From NCBI GenBank assembly GCA_020849175.1, contig JADLGR010000059.1, forward strand, positions 1-36,763: a DNA stretch of 36,763 nucleotides, in the 5' to 3' direction. Below, one piece after another: positions 30,350-36,763 of this stretch. The notes beneath the pieces were generated by a model. That model saw only the letters and a list, made by a program, of their open reading frames with translations. It made no database searches and was not told the origin of the DNA. The number at the start of each line of letters is the position of its first letter. The first letter of the stretch is position 1. This DNA comes from Deltaproteobacteria bacterium (GTDB taxonomy: Bacteria; Myxococcota_A; UBA9160). A program made the position numbers and the translations under genes.

Positions 30350-30762
30350 GTGCCGTCCTCGGCCGACACGACGTCGACGAAGGTGTCCGGGTCCGGGTAT
30401 AGCCGCGTGCGGTCGAGCATCCCCGATGGGAGAGCCGCCCCCACGAGCCGGTGCAGCACACGCACAAAGTTCTCGGGTGTCGCCACCTGCTTCTCGAAGT
30501 ACGGCGTGTCCGCCAGGAGGTCGCGGTGGTCGAAACGCTCGACGACCTCGCGTTCGAGCAGCTCCTTCACGTCCTTTAGATCGACGACCATGCCCGTCAC
30601 GGGATCCGGCTCGCCGCGGAGGGTCACCTCGAGTCGATAGTTGTGGCCATGTGGCCGCGCGCAGGCACCGAACAGGCGCGCGTTCTCGCTCGCCGACAGC
30701 TCGGGGCGGAGGTAGCGCAGAGAGCACGAGAACTCGACGGCCCGGGTGAGGCGTACCAGAAT
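30346..30762 (-). CDS. 6-pyruvoyl-tetrahydropterin synthase / QueD family paralog with degenerate motifs and no canonical start codon
   Basis: Manual translation upstream of the track ORF 30346..30627: (I)[64 protein letters not shown]...RFDHRDLL. First upstream in-frame stop is TAG at 30801-30799. Start set at ATT 30762 after GAGGGG. Confidence 0.75.
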   Translation of the reverse strand: MLVRLTRAVEFSCSLRYLRPELSASENARLFGACARPHGHNYRLEVTLRGEPDPVTGMVVDLKDVKELLEREVVERFDHRDLLADTPYFEKQVATPENFVRVLHRLVGAALPSGMLDRTRLYPDPDTFVDVVSAEDGT

Positions 30763-30819
30763 GCAACCCCTCGGAACTGAAAGAGAACCCCGTCGAGCCT
30801 AGCCGCGGAGGAAGCGCCG

Positions 30820-31449
30820 TCAACGCGGCCGCGCCACCGCCGGCCGCGCGTAGTGCCGCACGAGGCCGCGGACCACACCGCGAATCTGAACGTCCACCGC
30901 GGGCACGTCGATCGGCCGCATCGTCGGATTCGCGGGGATGAGCTGGATCCGATCCCCGTTGCGCCGGAAGCGCTTGAGCGTGGCCTCCCGGCCGCGAAGC
31001 AGCGCGACGACGACCTCACCGTCTTTCGCCTCGGGTCGGCTCTCGACGACGACGTAGTCGCCGTCGCGAATCTGCTCGTCGATCATCGAGTCGCCCCGGA
31101 CCCGGAGCACGAAGGTCCCACGCCGCCGCCCGACCAGCTCGCGCGGTACGGCGATCGTCTCCGAATCCTCGAAGACCTCCAGCGGCGCTCCGGCCGCGAC
31201 GGTTCCGAGGAGGGGCAGGGAGACCGCTGCCGGCGGCTCGGCCTCGACGACCTCGACCGACCGCGAGCGGTTGGCGTCCTTTCGCAGCAGGCCCTTCTCG
31301 GTGAGGCGGGCCACGTGCCGGTGGACGGTCGCCACCGACGACAGGCCGAGCGCTTCTCCGATCTCCTCGAGGCTCGGGGAGTAGCCGTTCCGAGCGATGA
31401 ACCCGCGAACGACGTCGTAGACCTGCCGCTGGCGCCGCGTGAGTGCCAT
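30820..31449 (-). CDS. lexA: LexA repressor
   Basis: [49 protein letters not shown]; cleavage site [12 protein letters not shown], Ser in VRGDSMID, Lys in REATLKRF. Confidence 0.95.
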   Translation of the reverse strand: MALTRRQRQVYDVVRGFIARNGYSPSLEEIGEALGLSSVATVHRHVARLTEKGLLRKDANRSRSVEVVEAEPPAAVSLPLLGTVAAGAPLEVFEDSETIAVPRELVGRRRGTFVLRVRGDSMIDEQIRDGDYVVVESRPEAKDGEVVVALLRGREATLKRFRRNGDRIQLIPANPTMRPIDVPAVDVQIRGVVRGLVRHYARPAVARPR

Positions 31450-31571
31450 TTTCGCCCTCTTTTCGCGGGCAGCGTCGGGTACGCGAACCCCTGCGTCAAG
31501 GGGCGCACATCGCTCGTCGCGCCGGCTCAGCCGGCGTCCCGCCGGCGAGCGGGCCGACGCTTGCCGCGCCC

Positions 31572-31600
31572 TTGCACCCCCCCTGCCCCGTGCATACATT
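31572..31600 (+). promoter_or_regulatory. Candidate groESL promoter (TTGCAC-N17-TACATT)
   Basis: TTGCAC 31572-31577 and TACATT 31595-31600, immediately upstream of the CIRCE element. Confidence 0.4.
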
Positions 31601-31610
31601 CGCGGCGCTC

Positions 31611-31635
31611 TGGCACTCTCGGATCGAGAGTGCCA
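31611..31635. promoter_or_regulatory. CIRCE element (HrcA operator) upstream of groESL
   Basis: TGGCACTC-N9-GAGTGCCA; exact GCACTC-N9-GAGTGC core. Confidence 0.93.
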
Positions 31636-31726
31636 CGCGGCTCGCCGGCGCGGTCACCCCCCGGCATCCGGCCGCACAGCCCAGACAATCCGGCCCCGGA
31701 GGGGCCCGCACGGAGGAGTCGATTCC

Positions 31727-32014
31727 ATGAAGATCCGTCCGCTTCAGGACCGCATCATCGTGAAGCGCGTCGAAGAGGAGGCCAAGACCAAGGGGGGGAT
31801 CATCATCCCCGACACGGCCAAGGAGAAGCCCCAGGAGGGGCGCGTGATCGCCGTTGGCAAGGGCAAGATCACCGAAGACGGGAAGCTCCAGACCCCCGAG
31901 GTCAAGAAGGGCGACCGCGTGCTCTTCAGCAAGTACTCGGGCAGCGAGATCAACATCGACGGCGAGGAGCACCTGATCATCCGCGAGGACGACGTCCTCG
32001 GCATCCTCGAATAA
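31727..32014 (+). CDS. groES: Co-chaperonin GroES
   Basis: [56 protein letters not shown]. Confidence 0.97.
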   Translation: MKIRPLQDRIIVKRVEEEAKTKGGIIIPDTAKEKPQEGRVIAVGKGKITEDGKLQTPEVKKGDRVLFSKYSGSEINIDGEEHLIIREDDVLGILE

Positions 32015-33700
<1,686 letters not shown>

Positions 33701-33735
33701 TCCCCGGCCTCCCGGCCCACGGCCGCGGAGAAAGA

Positions 33736-33768
33736 GAGGCCCCGGAGCGCACGGCGCTCCGGGGCCTC
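33736..33768 (+). terminator. Strong 14-bp perfect hairpin after groEL, probable intrinsic terminator
   Basis: GAGGCCCCGGAGCG-CACGG-CGCTCCGGGGCCTC followed by GTCGTTT. Confidence 0.75.
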
Positions 33769-33849
33769 GTCGTTTCGGCGCAAGGTGCGCAGTAAGCTGG
33801 CGCGCACGGGCGTCGCGAGATGCCGGCGCCCCGGAGGAGGGAGAGCCCG

Positions 33850-34407
33850 ATGACTGGTACGGAAAGCGTGACCCTGCAGGGGATCGACCGGCTTCGCTCG
33901 CGATCGGGATGGATCGTGACGATCGGCATTGTACTCGCCCTGCTCGGAACGGCGGCAATCGCCGCGGGCGTCGCGACCACGGTGGTGTCGGTCCTCGTCT
34001 TCGCGTGGCTCCTCGTCTTTGCAGGTGTCGCGCAGCTCTTCCATGCCTTCTCGCATCGCGACTGGCAGGGCTTCCTCCTCGACCTGCTGCTCGGGGTCCT
34101 GTACGGGGTGACGGGCCTCCTGCTGCTGCAAAGCCCGGTGCAGGGCGCCGAGACGCTCACCCTGCTCATGGCCGCCTTCTTCCTGGTGAGCGGTCTGTTC
34201 CGCATCGGCGCCGCCATTGGCGCGAGTCTCCCAAACCGCGGCTGGGTCGTACTGTCGGGCGTCGTCAACGTCATCCTCGGCGGCCTCATCCTCGCGCAGT
34301 GGCCGGCTTCCGGACTCTGGGTGATCGGCCTCTTCGTCGGCATCGATCTCGTCTTCGGCGGGTGGAGCCTCGTCATGCTCGGCCTCTCGCTGCGACGCGC
34401 GGCGTAG
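33850..34407 (+). CDS. HdeD/DUF308-family membrane protein
   Basis: MTGTESVTLQGIDRLRSRSGWIVTIGIVLALLGTAAIAAGVATTVVSVLVFAWLLVFAGVAQLFHAFSHRDWQGFLLDLLLGVLYGVTGLLLL. Confidence 0.88.
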   Translation: MTGTESVTLQGIDRLRSRSGWIVTIGIVLALLGTAAIAAGVATTVVSVLVFAWLLVFAGVAQLFHAFSHRDWQGFLLDLLLGVLYGVTGLLLLQSPVQGAETLTLLMAAFFLVSGLFRIGAAIGASLPNRGWVVLSGVVNVILGGLILAQWPASGLWVIGLFVGIDLVFGGWSLVMLGLSLRRAA

Positions 34408-34450
34408 GAGCGGGTCGACTGCCGGGGCTCGTTCTCATGATCGCGGGGCC

Positions 34451-36157
34451 ATGACGGCGCCGCGGCTGTTCGGGTCGATTCTCCCGCTGCGACGCGTCGA
34501 GGCGGTGCGCGATGCCGTCGCCGGCGTCGCGCTCGCGGCGATGAGCGTGCCGCAGGCGCTCGGCTACGCCCGGATCGCGGGGATGCCCGTGTTCACCGGG
34601 CTCTATACCCTCCTGCTTCCCCTCGTCGCGTTCGCCACGCTCGGCTCCTCGCGTTACCTCGTCGTCGCCGCGGATTCGGCGACGGCCGCGATCCTCGCGG
34701 GCCAGCTCTCGCAGCTCGCACCCGTTGCGAGCGAGCGCTACGTCGCGCTCGCGGGGCTCGTCGCACTCGTGACGGCGGCGCTGCTCGCGCTCGCGCGCGC
34801 TTTCCGGCTCGGCTTCCTCGCAGACTTCCTGTCGCAGACCGTGCTCGTGGGCTTTCTGACGGGCGTAGGCTTCCAGGTCGGTATCGCGGTTCTCGGCGGA
34901 ATGCTCGGCCTCGTGATCGAAGGCAAGGGCACGCTCGGAGAGGCCGCGCAGATCGTTCGCTCGATCGGTGACGTGCATCTGCCGACGCTCGCCCTCTCGG
35001 CGGCGGTCGTTGCGGTCGTGCTCGCACTTCGCCGCTTCGCACCGCGGCTTCCAGGCCCGCTCTTCGCCGTCGCCGGCGCGATCGTGGCGAGCGCCGCCTT
35101 CGACTTCGCCGGTAGCGGCATCCCCGTGATCGGCGCCGTTCCGAGGGGCCTGCCGCGCCTGGCGCTCCCGGACGTTGGCTGGCGCGACCTCGGCGCCCTG
35201 ATTCCGATCGCGGCGTCGTGCTTCCTCATGATCATGACGCAGAGCGCAGCGACGGCGCGCGCGTATGCAGAGCGCCATCGCGAAATGGTCGACGAGGACT
35301 CCGATCTCGTCGGCCTGTCCGCCGCAAACGCGCTCGCGGCGGTCTCGGGCACCTTCGTCGTGAATGGCAGTCCGACGCAGACGGCGATGGTCGAAGCATC
35401 GGGCGCGCGAAGTCAGATCGCGCAGCTCGTCACGGCTGCGATCGTCGCGATGCTGCTGCTCGTTCTGACCGGCCCGCTCCAGTATCTGCCGCACTGCGTT
35501 CTCGGCGCGATCGTGTTCACGATCGCGGTGGGCCTCGTCGATGTTCGCGGCTTGCGCGACATCCTGCGCGAGAGCCCGGGCGAGTTCCATCTGGCACTCG
35601 TCACGGCTGCGGTCGTCGTGGTCGTCGGCGTCGAGCAGGGAATCCTGCTCGCGATGGTGCTGTCGCTGCTCCGACACGTGCGGCACAGCTACCGGCCTCA
35701 CACCGACGTCCTCGTCCGGAACTCCGGCGGTCTGTGGCTGCCGCTCCCCGCAACGCCCGGCGCGACGAGCGGACCGGGCCTTCTCGTCTACCGCTTCGGC
35801 GCCGGTCTCTTCTACGCGAACGCGAACCGCTTCGCCGCCGAAGTGCGCGCGCTCGTCGAAGGAGCGCCTTCGCCCGTACGCTGGCTGGTCGTCGATGCGG
35901 GCGCCATCACGAGCCTCGACTACACGGCGGGCCGCACGGTCCGCGTCCTGCACGCGGACCTCACTCGCGCCGGAGTGCGACTGCTCCTTGCGCACGTCGA
36001 GCCGCACCTGCGGTCGGATCTCGACCGCCACCGGCTCACCGCAGTGCTCGGTGCGGAGAATCTCTTCGACCGGCTGCACGACACCCTCGGGGCGATCGCG
36101 GAACGCGAGGCGGAGGAGGCAGCTTCGAAGCGTGCCGTCGAAGCGCCGCGAGGCTGA
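34451..36157 (+). CDS. SulP-family anion transporter with C-terminal STAS domain
   Basis: AVAGVALAAMSVPQALGYARIAGMPVFTGLYTLLLPLVAFATLGSSRYLVVAADSATAAILAG...VVDAGAITSLDYTAGRTVRVLHADLTRAGVRLLLAHV. Confidence 0.94.
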   Translation: MTAPRLFGSILPLRRVEAVRDAVAGVALAAMSVPQALGYARIAGMPVFTGLYTLLLPLVAFATLGSSRYLVVAADSATAAILAGQLSQLAPVASERYVALAGLVALVTAALLALARAFRLGFLADFLSQTVLVGFLTGVGFQVGIAVLGGMLGLVIEGKGTLGEAAQIVRSIGDVHLPTLALSAAVVAVVLALRRFAPRLPGPLFAVAGAIVASAAFDFAGSGIPVIGAVPRGLPRLALPDVGWRDLGALIPIAASCFLMIMTQSAATARAYAERHREMVDEDSDLVGLSAANALAAVSGTFVVNGSPTQTAMVEASGARSQIAQLVTAAIVAMLLLVLTGPLQYLPHCVLGAIVFTIAVGLVDVRGLRDILRESPGEFHLALVTAAVVVVVGVEQGILLAMVLSLLRHVRHSYRPHTDVLVRNSGGLWLPLPATPGATSGPGLLVYRFGAGLFYANANRFAAEVRALVEGAPSPVRWLVVDAGAITSLDYTAGRTVRVLHADLTRAGVRLLLAHVEPHLRSDLDRHRLTAVLGAENLFDRLHDTLGAIAEREAEEAASKRAVEAPRG

Positions 36158-36290
36158 CGCACGGGCCACATGCACGCGCGGTAACGCCTCCCGCAGCCGC
36201 GGGGGCGGTCTCGGCGCGTTGGCGCTGCGCCCTTCCATGCCCGCTCGCGCCGCAGTAGCCTCGGCCCGCGACCACCTCGAAAGGAACCCC

Positions 36291-36763
36291 ATGGAGCTCA
36301 AGCAGGCGATCGGCCTCCGGCGTTCGGTCCGCTACCTCGATCCCACGCGCCGCGTCGAGCGGACGAAGATCCAGAAGATGCTCGAGGCCGCGCGGCGCGC
36401 GTCGCACTGGGGGAACGTGCAGACGCTGCGGGCCGTGGTGGTCGAGCGCGCAACTGCGCCCGACGAGGTGATGGATTCGATCGACGCCTTCATCGGGAAC
36501 TTCCAGGTCAAGGTCGCCCCCGTGATCATCGTCTGGTACCTCGATGCACAGGCGGTCGAAGAGCAGCCGCAGCGGCTGCGCGAGATCGTCGACGCGCGCG
36601 CGATGGGCGTCGACTACGAGGAGACGAAGCAGAAGCTCGAGAAGACGATCATCCCCTTCTTCGAGAACCTCACGGCCGTGCTCAAGGCCCCCGGCATGTC
36701 GGAGATGGACTGCGGACAGGGCATCGCGCAGGCGACGCTCGTCGCGTTCGAAGAAGGTCTCGG
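36291..36763 (+). CDS. Nitroreductase family protein, truncated by window edge
   Basis: MELKQAIGLRRSVRYLDPTRRVERTKIQKMLEAARRASHWGNVQTLRAVVVERA...GMSEMDCGQGIAQATLVAFEEGLG. Confidence 0.85.
   Translation, partial: MELKQAIGLRRSVRYLDPTRRVERTKIQKMLEAARRASHWGNVQTLRAVVVERATAPDEVMDSIDAFIGNFQVKVAPVIIVWYLDAQAVEEQPQRLREIVDARAMGVDYEETKQKLEKTIIPFFENLTAVLKAPGMSEMDCGQGIAQATLVAFEEGL

Noticed and set aside
31520-31536. CGCCGGC-TCA-GCCGGCG hairpin between lexA and groES, considered as a terminator or operator
   Set aside because: No T-tract, and short GC hairpins of this kind are frequent by chance at this base composition.
34373-36301. 642-aa ORF antisense to the SulP transporter
   Set aside because: Arg/Glu/His-rich shadow frame; the plus-strand SulP protein is clearly real.

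Overview
This is a GC-rich window dominated by housekeeping genes. The gene content suggests a Deltaproteobacteria/Myxococcota-like Gram-negative, but taxonomy cannot be proven from the window. I support about 40 coding genes. Minus strand, left part: partial plsC-like acyltransferase, rnhB, lpxD, universal stress protein, aldehyde dehydrogenase. Plus strand: PLP-dependent desulfhydrase/ACC-deaminase-like enzyme, a Tat-signal small subunit with a GMC oxidoreductase. Minus strand: CBS protein. Plus strand: an uncharacterised protein, a polytopic membrane protein with a pseudopilin-like tail, an ABC1/UbiB kinase, an LLM flavin oxidoreductase and a 78-aa protein. Minus strand: a tightly overlapped heme operon (gmhA-like, macro domain, ccsA/hemX-like, hemA, hemC, cobA-hemD fusion, hemB, 57-aa DUF4177-like). 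Plus strand: thioredoxin. Minus strand: the mreB-mreC-mreD-mrdA-rodA-HAD elongasome operon. Plus strand: ppiD-like. Minus strand: lexA followed by two tandem PTPS/QueD-family genes, folE and a quinone oxidoreductase. Plus strand: groES-groEL behind a CIRCE element, an HdeD-like protein, a SulP transporter and a partial nitroreductase. The best candidate for something new is the lexA-adjacent pterin cluster. It holds two 138-codon PTPS paralogs in tandem. The first lacks any canonical start codon (best candidate ATT), the first zinc-ligand His and the C-terminal pterin-anchoring Glu, but keeps the Cys, HGHNY and DH motifs. Other notable signals are a 24-bp perfect palindrome beside a TTGACA promoter, an RNase HII with GVG in place of GRG, an ABC1 kinase with KGCQ in place of KxGQ, and an extended CIRCE palindrome. 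No CRISPR, tRNA, rRNA or mobile element was recognised.
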